Shown piece after piece: positions 37,179 to 46,443 of a DNA stretch of 64,000 nt. Position numbers and translations under genes: made by a program. Origin of the DNA: Pleurocapsa minor HA4230-MV1 (GTDB lineage: Bacteria; Cyanobacteriota; Cyanobacteriia; Cyanobacteriales; Xenococcaceae); the NCBI GenBank assembly GCA_019359095.1, contig JAHHHZ010000035.1, positions 27,787 to 91,786 of the forward strand. Direction: 5' to 3'. Every line of letters begins with the position of its first letter. Positions within the stretch are counted from its first letter, which is position 1. The notes beneath the pieces were generated by a model. It saw only the letters and a program-made list of their open reading frames with translations. It ran no database searches and was not told where the DNA came from.

Positions 37179-37268
37179 GATAGCCAAATTTTGCTGATAA
37201 CGAAGTGTATCCTTTAGGATAAGAGCATTATGAGTTTTAGTTTAACATTTTAATGATGCTCTAGATAG

Positions 37269-37409
37269 ATGCGCTATCTTAGTGATTTGGGTAAATTAAT
37301 TGCTGACTACCAATTATTAGTTGGACAGGAAATTATTTTCAGCATAAGCAATAGCTTTAAGTTTCAGCTTAATCAAACTATACAAAACAAAAAAAGAGAA
37401 TTACTCTAA
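37269..37409 (+). CDS. Possible 46-residue protein in a 480-bp gap
   Basis: The gap 37188-37668 has only this frame, starting MRYLSDLGKL and ending in a basic stretch. There is no motif, no known relative and no clear ribosome-binding site. A partial CCTTTAGG repeat lies at about 37210. It may be chance. Confidence 0.2.
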   Translation: MRYLSDLGKLIADYQLLVGQEIIFSISNSFKFQLNQTIQNKKRELL

Positions 37410-37668
37410 TTACGAATTAAATTATAGATAATTGCAATTTAGTATAATTTACTCAGGAAAAAGCTAATTCAGCAGTCGATTATCTTAGGTTTAAAGTCGC
37501 GCTTTTATTTTCTAATTAGTCACTTATAACCTCAATAAATTAACGTCAATTGGTTGTTTGATTGCTCTAAAAATAATTACTTTTTGTTAAAAATTTAATC
37601 ACTTTAGCCTCAATGTCCGACACAAAGTCCGAAAATCAATTCAGGTAACCTAGATCAATAAAATTAAG

Positions 37669-38172
37669 ATGATTAGTCTCCGTAAATATCTAGTGGCGCT
37701 TATTCTGACAAGCTGCCTACTATTCGCTTCTTGTAGCCAGCAAGCTCCTTCTCGCTTTGATGACGCGCAACAACAAAGCACTAGTAAAGGTGCTACGGCA
37801 GTTGTGGATACTTCTCAATCTGGCGGTACGTTTAACCGTTATTTCCCCGACGGTGATAGCGAATATGAACGAATCTATTCTCAGGAAAAAACAGGTTTTG
37901 CCGAAGCCAAATTAAAAGCTCAAGGCAAAGAAATTGCTATTTTATCTATCTCTGATACTGTCAACAATCCCAGCGCAGCAGCAAAGTTTCAAGATAGTAC
38001 CACCAAAATTGGGGGATATCCCGCAGTAACACAGGGTAGTTCTGGTACGGCTGTTTTAGTAGGCGATCGCTATCAGGTGAAAATCCGTTCCAAAGATCCT
38101 TCTTTTAGTGAAAGCGATCGTCAAGCATGGCTGAGTAAATTCGATCTGCGAGGTTTATCAAAGCTGAAGTAG
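37669..38172 (+). CDS. Lipoprotein of unknown function
   Basis: This 167-residue protein has a lipoprotein signal: basic start, hydrophobic stretch and lipobox LFASC with Cys at about 22. The rest is a small soluble domain with a DGDSEYERIYSQEKTGFAE segment and an acidic linker rich in Ser and Gln. I do not recognise the family, which is probably a conserved cyanobacterial lipoprotein. It is followed 43 bases later by another gene on the same strand and may be cotranscribed. Confidence 0.75.
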   Translation: MISLRKYLVALILTSCLLFASCSQQAPSRFDDAQQQSTSKGATAVVDTSQSGGTFNRYFPDGDSEYERIYSQEKTGFAEAKLKAQGKEIAILSISDTVNNPSAAAKFQDSTTKIGGYPAVTQGSSGTAVLVGDRYQVKIRSKDPSFSESDRQAWLSKFDLRGLSKLK

Positions 38173-38215
38173 CACCGAGTAATTCTAATGCAAATATATA
38201 CTTAAGGAGTAAGCA

Positions 38216-39106
38216 GTGAGTGATTCTATTTTTGAACTGGTAGATAATCTACCCCAGAAGAACGTCACAACGATGATGTTAGAGTCTCTAGACTCCATCG
38301 TTCCTGGAGAATGGTCAAACACGGTTGGTTTTGTCAATACGATTCGCAAGGTGACAGGAGAAACTGATGAAGAGTTGATTCAACAGATCGGCGATCGCGC
38401 AGTCTGGCTTTACAATGATAAGTCTCAAGGATATCGTCGGGCAATGTGGCTCTATCAAACGGTAGATCGTTCAGATAAGGCTTTAGGTTCGGCAGCACTG
38501 GCTAATAAAGTGGGTAATAGAATTCCTCTTGTAGGTGGTTTACTGAGCAAAATTACACCTAATCCTGAAAAAGCCCAAGCTTTAGACTTATCGATTAAGT
38601 TAGTGGTTGAGTTGGTAGCTTTCTGTCAAATTAATGGTATCCCTGGTGATAGCATCGGCGATTTTGTCGGCGCATTGGGAGACTATAGCGGCGAATCCTT
38701 AATGCGGATGGCAACTTTAGTTTGTGTCGATGGCTTGATTCCCCTCGGCCCAGATTTCCTACTTAAAGCTCAGTCAACCCTCAGTGGAATTGGCCCCAAA
38801 GATTTAGAATCTAACTCTACTTTCCAAGGTGTATCAGAGTCTATTCCAGGTGGTAACTCCAAAGGAAAACTAGACTTTATCGGTGAAAGTTTTGGCTCGG
38901 TAAAAGGTTGGATGGCTGATTTTGTCAGCAGCAAAAATTTGTCTCCAGAAAAAGTCATGCAAAACCTCCAAGGATTTTTAGAATTTTCTGACAACAAGCT
39001 AGATTATGTAGCTGCCTTTATCGATGTCTCAACTAACTACTATGAGCATACGGGAACTCAAACCCTTGCTAGAAGGTTGATTGAACGAGCTTTTGATGAA
39101 ATATAG
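38216..39106 (+). CDS. Conserved hypothetical protein, 296 aa
   Basis: I do not recognise this protein. It is soluble and mainly helical, with a Gly/Ser-rich linker at about 195-225 (SESIPGGNSKGK). The start is GTG at 38216 behind a good ribosome-binding site (aaggag). The gene probably forms a unit with the preceding lipoprotein. Its stop codon touches that of the convergent anti-sigma gene with no base between them. Confidence 0.65.
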   Translation: MSDSIFELVDNLPQKNVTTMMLESLDSIVPGEWSNTVGFVNTIRKVTGETDEELIQQIGDRAVWLYNDKSQGYRRAMWLYQTVDRSDKALGSAALANKVGNRIPLVGGLLSKITPNPEKAQALDLSIKLVVELVAFCQINGIPGDSIGDFVGALGDYSGESLMRMATLVCVDGLIPLGPDFLLKAQSTLSGIGPKDLESNSTFQGVSESIPGGNSKGKLDFIGESFGSVKGWMADFVSSKNLSPEKVMQNLQGFLEFSDNKLDYVAAFIDVSTNYYEHTGTQTLARRLIERAFDEI

Positions 39107-39547
39107 CTAGAATTGAGCGTAGCGCTTGCGCATTACCAGGCAGTTACGATGATTGGGGAGATTGAGGTATTGCAGCTCATCCGTTAGCTTCTTAATAAAC
39201 TGTAATCCTCTTCCTCCTTCTTTTTCGATCGAGCTAGCTTCTCTTTCGCTCTTACGTAGTTTGGCTTTAAGATCAAAAGGTTGCCCTCGATCCCAAATAC
39301 GCATTTCCAAAAAGTTGGGTAATAACTTAACTTCTAGGTCAATAGGTGTAGTTTCGGGAAGATTTTGATGAGCATGGCGCACCGCATTGGTAAACGCTTC
39401 GACTAGTGCAACTTCGCACTGCCAGCCCATTTTTTGGGGAACGAGAGGAAAAACTAAGCCTTCAAACCACTGCAATACCTCTTTTAGGGATTCCAGTTCA
39501 GTTTTAACTTGCAAATGATATTGTTTAACTTCTGGGTTCGATTTCAT
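39107..39547 (-). CDS. Anti-sigma/serine kinase-like GHKL ATPase
   Basis: This 146-residue single-domain HATPase resembles RsbW/SpoIIAB-type proteins. The N-box reads EAFTNAVRHAHQN, the G1 region IWDRGQPFD and the G2 region EKEGGRGLQFIKKL. Such proteins usually bind sigma factors or phosphorylate an anti-anti-sigma factor; no partner is adjacent. The gene ends exactly where the convergent 296-residue gene ends. The gap beyond it (39548-39937) shows no gene. Confidence 0.85.
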   Translation of the reverse strand: MKSNPEVKQYHLQVKTELESLKEVLQWFEGLVFPLVPQKMGWQCEVALVEAFTNAVRHAHQNLPETTPIDLEVKLLPNFLEMRIWDRGQPFDLKAKLRKSEREASSIEKEGGRGLQFIKKLTDELQYLNLPNHRNCLVMRKRYAQF

Positions 39548-39937
39548 TAAACGCTGATGACTATAAAGTCTGCCAAGTGTTAAGTAATTTTAGCTAGTAA
39601 GATACTCAATTTTGTTGTGGGATTGAAATCTATCTTATTGGCATTCAGCTAAACCCTAGCTAGCGGTCACAGTAGCTTTATACCAACTACATAAATTATA
39701 ACTATTATTATTAATAGTATATATATTTACAGATAATCTCAACAATAACTGTTAGGAGATGACTACAAAGTAGAGTCTAATTTTTTAAGTGTCAACTGTA
39801 TTATTTAACTTAAACTTACGGCATTTTAATTTGTAAATAAATCTTATTTTTAATTTACAGTTGGATTCGAGTCACAGGTGTGCTTCAAGTTCAGCTAAAA
39901 TTGCTTTTGGTCACAGGTGAGGCAATTATTAATGATG

Positions 39938-40852
39938 ATGTTTGGTTTTATCAATTTAAATAAACCTACTGGGTTCACCTCTCATGATTGTATTGCTAAG
40001 TTACGTAAACTTTTAAACAATAGAAAAATTGGTCATGGAGGTACTCTTGACCCCGCAGCAACAGGTGTACTACCGATCGCCGTTGGCAAAGCTACCCGTT
40101 TGTTGCAGTTTCTACCCGCTCCCAAAGCCTATCAGGCTCGTATTCGCCTAGGGGTAACAACTACGACGGACGATTTAGAAGGGGAGATAATTAAGCAAGT
40201 CGATCGCTTTGATTTAGACCAAGAACAAATTAGAGATTGCTTGAAGGGTTTTATTGGCACAATCGAGCAAATCCCGCCAATTTACAGCGCCATTAAAAAG
40301 GACGGGAGAAAACTATATGATTTAGCTCGCAAAGGAGAGGAAATAACAGTAGAGGCGAGAAAAGTAACGATCAGTGAGTTAAAACTGTTAAATATTACCC
40401 GCCAGGAATTTTTAGAGCTAGAAGTAGAGATTAGCTGTGGCCCTGGTACTTATATTAGAGCGATCGCTCGTGATTTGGGAGAACAGTTAGGGGTTGGCGG
40501 GACTTTGGCAAATTTAGTTCGCACTAAAAGCTGTGGACTATCTCTAGAAAATAGCCTGACTTTTGCCGACATTGAACATCAATCCGATCGGCAAACCCTC
40601 AAGCTCATTAAACCTAGTTTGCTTTTAAGTCATTTAGACACTTTTACCCTCTGCGAAGAGGATTCCGAGCGTTGGTGCCAAGGACAATTGATCGATCTCA
40701 ATCAGGCGATCGCTAGCAGCAAGGAAATATCTCTATTCACTCCAGAACATTATCTTGCTACTTATGGAGCAGCGCAAACTTTCTTGGGGATTAGCATTCT
40801 ATATGAACGTAACGAGATACTTAAATTAAAGCCGAAAATAGTTTTGGTTTAA
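39938..40852 (+). CDS. truB: tRNA pseudouridine-55 synthase TruB
   Basis: TruB makes pseudouridine 55 in the T-loop of tRNAs. The catalytic motif GGTLDPAATGVLPIAVGKATR carries the active Asp; RKLYDLARKGEE and the motif GTYIRAIARDLGE follow. The ATG at 39938 (MFGFINLNKP) is preferred; in-frame ATGs at 39932 and 39935 and a GTG at 39917 precede it. Length is about 304 residues, normal for the family with its C-terminal domain. Confidence 0.95.
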   Translation: MFGFINLNKPTGFTSHDCIAKLRKLLNNRKIGHGGTLDPAATGVLPIAVGKATRLLQFLPAPKAYQARIRLGVTTTTDDLEGEIIKQVDRFDLDQEQIRDCLKGFIGTIEQIPPIYSAIKKDGRKLYDLARKGEEITVEARKVTISELKLLNITRQEFLELEVEISCGPGTYIRAIARDLGEQLGVGGTLANLVRTKSCGLSLENSLTFADIEHQSDRQTLKLIKPSLLLSHLDTFTLCEEDSERWCQGQLIDLNQAIASSKEISLFTPEHYLATYGAAQTFLGISILYERNEILKLKPKIVLV

Positions 40853-40878
40853 TAGCTAGCTTTTTTATTAGCCCAAAT

Positions 40879-41484
40879 TTAGCTTGTAGTAAGACAACGT
40901 GTTTCTGCTGTGGGTAAGATAGCTTGACTTAAATCCGCGCCTAATAAAACGGCTTCTGCTAAATTAGTGTTGCTGAAGTTTGTCTTAGTTAAATTAGCTC
41001 CAGTGAGGATAGTTCCCCTCAGATTAGCTCCCCTCAGATCAGCCGAACTTAAATCAGCGTAGCTCAGATTAGCCATAGATAAATCTGCTCCCTGCATATT
41101 TGCATTCAATAAACAGGCAAGACGCATGTCTGCATAACGAAATACGGATTGATACAGATTAGCTTGGCTCAGGTTAGCGCAAATCAATAAAGCACCGTTA
41201 CATCTAGCTTGCTCTAAACTTGACTTTTGAAAATCTGTTCTCCAGAGCATTGTTCTGAACAAATTAGCTTGTGATAAATCAGCCCTACTTAATATAGTAC
41301 GGCTAAGATTAATTTCAGCTAAATTAGCTCGCCACAGTTTGACCCCCGCTAAATTGAAATCAGTTAGAGAAGTTTGGGTCAGGTTAACCTGTGAAAAATT
41401 ACGTTTTCCCAATTCATACTCAGTTATAAGTTGGTCAACATCAATTTTTCTGGTCTCAAATTCATCGGGATCTAAATAAAACAC
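40879..41484 (-). CDS. Pentapeptide-repeat protein, 201 aa
   Basis: After an acidic N-terminus (GTG start, FYLDPDEFETRKIDVDQL) come about 25 pentapeptides of A(D/N)Lxx type, for example ANLAE, ADLSQ, ANLFR and ADLRGANLRG, which fold into a right-handed quadrilateral beta-helix. Functions vary across the family and none can be assigned. A short acidic to neutral tail follows. It is one of two such proteins in the window (see 59975). Confidence 0.85.
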   Translation of the reverse strand: MFYLDPDEFETRKIDVDQLITEYELGKRNFSQVNLTQTSLTDFNLAGVKLWRANLAEINLSRTILSRADLSQANLFRTMLWRTDFQKSSLEQARCNGALLICANLSQANLYQSVFRYADMRLACLLNANMQGADLSMANLSYADLSSADLRGANLRGTILTGANLTKTNFSNTNLAEAVLLGADLSQAILPTAETRCLTTS

Positions 41485-41534
41485 TTGGCTTTAAACTATT
41501 ATCTCATTACTTAAAGACGACTTGTCAATAACCT

Positions 41535-41705
41535 TTAGCTAATAATGGCAGCAGTAGAAACAGAAGCTATTACAACCAACAGAGCGATCGCTCCCCAGAT
41601 TACATAACCGCGTTTTTCCTGTGCAGAAGGAGCTTCGGCATAGTACATAGCAGGTTCTTTGGCAAAGTTGTTGATGATTCCGTTTTCGTCAGAGATAGTA
41701 GTCAT
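41535..41705 (-). CDS. Ssl1498-family light-harvesting-like protein
   Basis: This 56-residue protein reads MTTISDENGIINNFAKEP, then AEAPSAQEKRGYVIWGAIA and a C-terminal membrane helix (about 32-55). It matches the cyanobacterial Ssl1498 family of single-helix light-harvesting-like proteins, likely in the thylakoid membrane. Its exact role is unknown. It is divergent from uvrA, and a possible HLR1 site lies 34 bases upstream. Confidence 0.85.
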   Translation of the reverse strand: MTTISDENGIINNFAKEPAMYYAEAPSAQEKRGYVIWGAIALLVVIASVSTAAIIS

Positions 41706-41739
41706 AATTTTTTAATACTTTGATTAACTTATATAAATA

Positions 41740-41758
41740 ATATTAACAGATATGTAAC
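41740..41758 (-). promoter_or_regulatory. Possible HLR1/RpaB-type site before the Ssl1498-family gene
   Basis: On the minus strand the sequence reads GTTACATA, three bases, then GTTAATAT. Both fit (G/T)TTACA(A/T)(A/T), the second with one mismatch, but the spacing is three, not two. It lies upstream of a light-related gene. Confidence 0.35.
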
Positions 41759-41964
41759 GAAATATTAATCATACTTGACATATTTAACTCTAACTTAAGA
41801 TTTCGCAGTGATGTGAGGGTAAAGCGATCGTTTTTTAGAGCTTTTTTTGCGCTTTTTTAGCAGTTGTAGAGTGAGACTTAAATTTGACAGAAATCTATAC
41901 GGGCGTTGATTTGAGCAATACAAAATAACGTTAAGATAATTAAGAACTATTAAGCACTGTTTGT

Positions 41965-44898
41965 ATGTCTTCTTCCAGCAATGGTATTCGAGATAACGGT
42001 AATAATATCGAGGCTAAGTCTGCTTCTATTGCAGAAAATGTGATTCGTATCAAGGGTGCCAGACAACATAATTTAAAAAATATTGATTTAGAGTTACCTC
42101 GAAATAAACTGATTGTCTTTACTGGCGTTTCTGGTTCGGGTAAATCTTCCCTGGCGTTTGATACGATTTTTGCGGAGGGACAGAGACGGTATGTAGAATC
42201 CCTCAGTGCATACGCTAGGCAGTTTTTGGGTCAGTTAGATAAGCCTGATGTCGATGCCATTGAAGGCTTGAGTCCTGCCATTTCCATCGATCAAAAGTCT
42301 ACTTCCCATAATCCGCGTTCGACAGTGGGTACAGTGACAGAGATTTATGATTATTTAAGATTACTATTTGGTCGGGCAGGAGAACCCCATTGTCCTAAGT
42401 GCGATCGCTCGATTGTACCGCAGACGATTGATGAAATGTGCGATCGCATTATGGAATTACCTGACCAGACTAAGTTTATGGTGCTGGCTCCTGTGGTGCG
42501 GAGTAAAAAAGGTACTCACAAACAGTTGCTTTCTAGTTTGGCATCTCAAGGTTTTGTCCGAGTTCGAGTTGACGGTAAGGTATTCCAACTTGATGACAAT
42601 ATTGATTTAGATAAAAACCATAAACATGACATTGATGTGGTGGTAGATCGCTTAGTCAAAAAAACAGGAATTCAAGAACGTTTGGCAGATTCTTTAGGAA
42701 CTTGTTTAAAGTTATCAGATGGCATAGTCGAAATTGAGATTATTTCAGCTGCTAACACTCAAGATGATCGAGATCAGCCAGAAAGCATGACTTTTTCTGA
42801 GAATTTTGCCTGTCCCGAACATGGTGCAGTAATTGAAGAACTATCTCCCCGTTTATTTTCGTTTAATTCTCCCTACGGTGCTTGTCCTGACTGTCACGGC
42901 TTAGGAAGTCATCGCACTTTCTCGGCTGAGTTAGTAGTTCCCGATCCCCAGCAACCAGTATATAGTGCGATCGCGCCTTGGTCAGATAAAGATAATTCTT
43001 ACTATCTTTCGTTGTTACATGGTGTGGGACAGGCTTTTGGCTTTGAGATTCAAACTAAGTGGTCTAACCTAACTTTAGAACAGCAAGATGTAATTCTCCA
43101 TGGCGCATCAGAAGCAGTTTACTTCCAGTCTGATAGCCGTAGCGGACAGCCCAAGGGTTATCATCGCCATTATTCTGGTGCATTGAAAATGTTGCAACGC
43201 AACTATCAAGAAACTAACTCCGATTCGGTCAAAAGCAAATTAGAGCAGTACTTAATCGATCAACCCTGTGACACCTGTAATGGTAAGCGTCTCAAGCCAG
43301 CTTCTTTATCCGTCAGCTTGGGACAGTATCGCATTAATGATTTAGCTGGAGTACCAATTCGAGAGTGTTTAGAGCGAGTGAACCATCTTCAGCTAACCAA
43401 GCGACAGGCATTGATTGGCGAATTAGCCCTCAAAGAAATTCGTTCACGGCTACAGTTTTTGCTAGATGTGGGCTTAGACTATCTGACCTTAGATCGCGCG
43501 GCTATGACCCTTTCAGGTGGAGAAGCCCAAAGAATTCGTCTGGCTACCCAGATCGGCGCTGGATTAACGGGAGTGCTTTATGTATTGGATGAGCCGAGTA
43601 TTGGTCTACATCAGCGGGATAATGACAAACTATTAGCTACTCTTAAAAGACTCAGGGATTTAGGTAATACTCTGATTGTGGTGGAACATGACGAAGATAC
43701 CATTCGAGCTGCGGATAGTTTGGTAGATATTGGTCCAAAAGCGGGCGTACATGGCGGAAACATTGTGGTTCAGGGAGATCTCAACGATCTGCTTCAATCT
43801 GAAACTTCGCTGACAGGGGCATATTTATCTGGTCGCAAACTGATCGCGACTCCAGACACCAGAAGAAAGGGCAAAGCGGTGGGTATTACCCTCAAAGACT
43901 GCCATCAAAACAACTTGCAGCATCTCGATCTTGAGATTCCTTTAGGTAACTTTGTCTGTATTACTGGAGTGTCAGGTTCGGGTAAGTCTACCCTAGTTAA
44001 CGAACTATTGCATCCTGCTCTCAAACATCATCTTAGTAAAAAAACACCCTTTCCCAAACAGCTAGGGGAGGTTGAGGGTTTACAGGCGATCGACAAAGTG
44101 ATTACTATCGATCAGTCACCGATTGGTCGTACTCCGCGTTCTAATACCGCCACCTATACAGGAGTATTTGATGCGATTCGCACTATATTTACCGAAACCA
44201 TCGAAGCTAAAGCCAGAGGCTATAAAGCAGGTCGATTTTCCTTTAACGTCAAAGGTGGACGTTGTGAAGCCTGTAGCGGTCAGGGAGTTAACGTTATTGA
44301 AATGAATTTCTTACCTGATGTTTATGTTCAGTGTGATGTTTGTAAAGGAGCAAGATACAACCGTGAAACTTTACAAGTCAAGTATAAAAACTATTCGATC
44401 GCCGATGTTTTAAATATGACGGTGGAAGAGGCTTTAGAGAATTTCCAAAATATTCCCCGCGCTGCTAGCAAACTACAAACTTTAGTGGATGTTGGCTTAG
44501 GCTATATCAAACTGGGACAGCCAGCACCAACTCTTTCTGGTGGTGAAGCACAGCGGGTTAAGCTCGCCTCAGAATTATCCCGTCGCGCCACAGGAAAAAC
44601 CCTCTATTTAATTGATGAACCCACTACAGGCTTGTCATTCTATGATGTTCATCATCTGTTAAACGTTTTACAACGTCTAGTAGATAAAGGTAATTCCTTG
44701 ATTGTCATTGAGCATAATTTGGACGTAATTCGCTGTTCTGACTGGATTATCGATCTAGGGCCTGAAGGGGGCGACAAAGGAGGGCAAATCGTTGCTACGG
44801 GTACACCAGAGGAGGTGGCGCAAAATCCTCAATCCTATACGGGACAATATCTCAAACAGGTATTACAACGTTATCCTGCTGCTGCTAATCTGAATTAG
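41965..44898 (+). CDS. uvrA: Excinuclease ABC subunit A
   Basis: UvrA is the damage-sensing ATPase of nucleotide excision repair. The 977-residue protein has two ABC modules: Walker A at about 48-56 (GVSGSGKSS) and about 671-679 (GVSGSGKST), signatures LSGGEAQRIRLATQIG and LSGGEAQRVKLASELS, and zinc modules with CPKCDR, CPDCHG, CDTCNG and CEACSG...CDVCKG. The N-terminus has about 25 extra residues. The ATG at 41965 follows a light-gene divergent region. Length is close to the usual 940-970. Confidence 0.97.
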   Translation: MSSSSNGIRDNGNNIEAKSASIAENVIRIKGARQHNLKNIDLELPRNKLIVFTGVSGSGKSSLAFDTIFAEGQRRYVESLSAYARQFLGQLDKPDVDAIEGLSPAISIDQKSTSHNPRSTVGTVTEIYDYLRLLFGRAGEPHCPKCDRSIVPQTIDEMCDRIMELPDQTKFMVLAPVVRSKKGTHKQLLSSLASQGFVRVRVDGKVFQLDDNIDLDKNHKHDIDVVVDRLVKKTGIQERLADSLGTCLKLSDGIVEIEIISAANTQDDRDQPESMTFSENFACPEHGAVIEELSPRLFSFNSPYGACPDCHGLGSHRTFSAELVVPDPQQPVYSAIAPWSDKDNSYYLSLLHGVGQAFGFEIQTKWSNLTLEQQDVILHGASEAVYFQSDSRSGQPKGYHRHYSGALKMLQRNYQETNSDSVKSKLEQYLIDQPCDTCNGKRLKPASLSVSLGQYRINDLAGVPIRECLERVNHLQLTKRQALIGELALKEIRSRLQFLLDVGLDYLTLDRAAMTLSGGEAQRIRLATQIGAGLTGVLYVLDEPSIGLHQRDNDKLLATLKRLRDLGNTLIVVEHDEDTIRAADSLVDIGPKAGVHGGNIVVQGDLNDLLQSETSLTGAYLSGRKLIATPDTRRKGKAVGITLKDCHQNNLQHLDLEIPLGNFVCITGVSGSGKSTLVNELLHPALKHHLSKKTPFPKQLGEVEGLQAIDKVITIDQSPIGRTPRSNTATYTGVFDAIRTIFTETIEAKARGYKAGRFSFNVKGGRCEACSGQGVNVIEMNFLPDVYVQCDVCKGARYNRETLQVKYKNYSIADVLNMTVEEALENFQNIPRAASKLQTLVDVGLGYIKLGQPAPTLSGGEAQRVKLASELSRRATGKTLYLIDEPTTGLSFYDVHHLLNVLQRLVDKGNSLIVIEHNLDVIRCSDWIIDLGPEGGDKGGQIVATGTPEEVAQNPQSYTGQYLKQVLQRYPAAANLN

Positions 44899-44943
44899 GA
44901 TTGTATTATGATGAAATAATATTTATCAGTACAAATAAATGAC

Positions 44944-46386
44944 ATGAATGTTGTGAATGTCGAACAAAAACAACTTTTAAGCAAAATTGAAGCTTTCTCT
45001 TTCGAGAGACCTGATACTAATTTTGCTTTTAGTCAACGTTTAGCCAAGGAAAATGGCTGGGACATTGAGTATGCTAATCGGGTGATCCAAGAATATCGAA
45101 AATTTGTTTTCTTGGCGGTAGTTGCAGGACATCTGGTTACACCATCAGAACAAGTAGACCAAGTTTGGCATTTGCATCTTACCTATACTCATTCCTATTG
45201 GGATGAATTTTGTCCGAATGTGTTGGGGCAACCTTTACATCATCAGCCCACCCAAGGAGGCAAATCAGAACAGATTAAATATCATGATTTATATCATCAA
45301 ACTTTAGTTAGTTATACGAAGATATTTGGTCATCAGCCACCTGAAGATATTTGGTCATCTCCAGAAAATCGTTTTGGCAAAGATTTAATTTTTAAGCGAG
45401 TTAATACCAAAGAAAATTGGATTATTGCCAAACCACATCTAGCTTGGGAAAATATTACCAATCAGATTGATTTTATCTTTAGCAAACAAGCCACAGCAAT
45501 TATTTCCATATTTTTGGGGCTATTGATATTTTTTGGGGTTACATTACCTGGATTTGCCAACTATTATCCTTTTTACTGGGACTTTTTAAATGTTAATCTC
45601 GATCTTCAAGATAACGGCGATTTATTAGTAACAGAAACACAAAAATATGTTTTTACTGACCAACATTCTCCTGAACATTATCGATTTATCAAGTTAGATC
45701 GGGTTAAAGAAATTAAAGATGTTCAAGTATTTGAAGATGATCATCTCTTACCGATAGAAACCGCTACTGAAGGCGATCGCTTTTGGATTAAGTGGCAAGA
45801 AAATTTAAGCGATTTAGATACTCATACTTTTATTTTAAAATATCGTGCCATTGGCGCAACTATCAATAATTACGGAGCAGATCGACTAAACTGGAAAGCA
45901 ATTTTTCCCAAAAGAGATGCACCAATCAATCATGCAGAAATCGTAGTTAATCTACCTGAATCTTTAGTAGGCACAGTCAGAAATTACTATAGTATGGGAG
46001 GAGATTTTAACAGTAGTTTAATAGGCGATCGCACGATCAAATTTAATTCTCTTCGGTCTTTATTGCCAGGAGAAGCTTCACTGATCAAAGTTACTTTTTT
46101 AGGTAACTTTTTGAACTTAAACCCAATTAATCATTCATCTGCTAAAAATTCAGCATTTTTATTAGCTTTTATTATCTTGATGATCTTACTTTCGGTCATG
46201 ATTTTTATTATTTCTAGTTTATCTACTACAGTCGATCTTCAACCTGAATCAAAATCAAAATCAAAATCCCGTAAAACTAGCAGTAGTGGTTCTGATAGTT
46301 TTGGTGGTTGTGGAGGCGGTTGCGGAGGCGGCTGCGGAGGTGGTTGTGGAGGCGGCTGCGGAGGCGGTTGCGGAGGTGGTGGTTAA
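44944..46386 (+). CDS. GRDP-like plus DUF2207 membrane protein with Cys/Gly tail
   Basis: This 480-residue protein has three parts. Residues 1-150 hold a glycine-rich-domain-protein-like region (VDQVWHLHLTYTHSYWDEFC). After a membrane helix (about 180-205) comes a DUF2207-like extracytoplasmic domain (about 210-390), then a second membrane helix (about 400-425). The C-terminus is a run of six CGGG units. This overall pattern recalls cyanobacterial proteins of the TIGR04222 type, which I am not certain of. The Cys tail could bind metal, be crosslinked or be modified. The protein is encoded 45 bases after uvrA on the same strand. Confidence 0.75.
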   Translation: MNVVNVEQKQLLSKIEAFSFERPDTNFAFSQRLAKENGWDIEYANRVIQEYRKFVFLAVVAGHLVTPSEQVDQVWHLHLTYTHSYWDEFCPNVLGQPLHHQPTQGGKSEQIKYHDLYHQTLVSYTKIFGHQPPEDIWSSPENRFGKDLIFKRVNTKENWIIAKPHLAWENITNQIDFIFSKQATAIISIFLGLLIFFGVTLPGFANYYPFYWDFLNVNLDLQDNGDLLVTETQKYVFTDQHSPEHYRFIKLDRVKEIKDVQVFEDDHLLPIETATEGDRFWIKWQENLSDLDTHTFILKYRAIGATINNYGADRLNWKAIFPKRDAPINHAEIVVNLPESLVGTVRNYYSMGGDFNSSLIGDRTIKFNSLRSLLPGEASLIKVTFLGNFLNLNPINHSSAKNSAFLLAFIILMILLSVMIFIISSLSTTVDLQPESKSKSKSRKTSSSGSDSFGGCGGGCGGGCGGGCGGGCGGGCGGGG

Positions 46387-46389
46387 GAT

Positions 46390-46436
46390 GATCAGATCGA
46401 TCTCCAGGCGTTGCATCTCTGTAAGGCGATCTGATC
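46390..46436. terminator. Long perfect hairpin between convergent genes
   Basis: GATCAGATCG (46390-46399) pairs perfectly with CGATCTGATC (46427-46436) over a 27-base loop. It sits between the stops of two convergent genes. No long T run follows on either strand, so it may help end transcription in both directions or have another role. Confidence 0.4.
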
Positions 46437-46443
46437 GGGTTAC

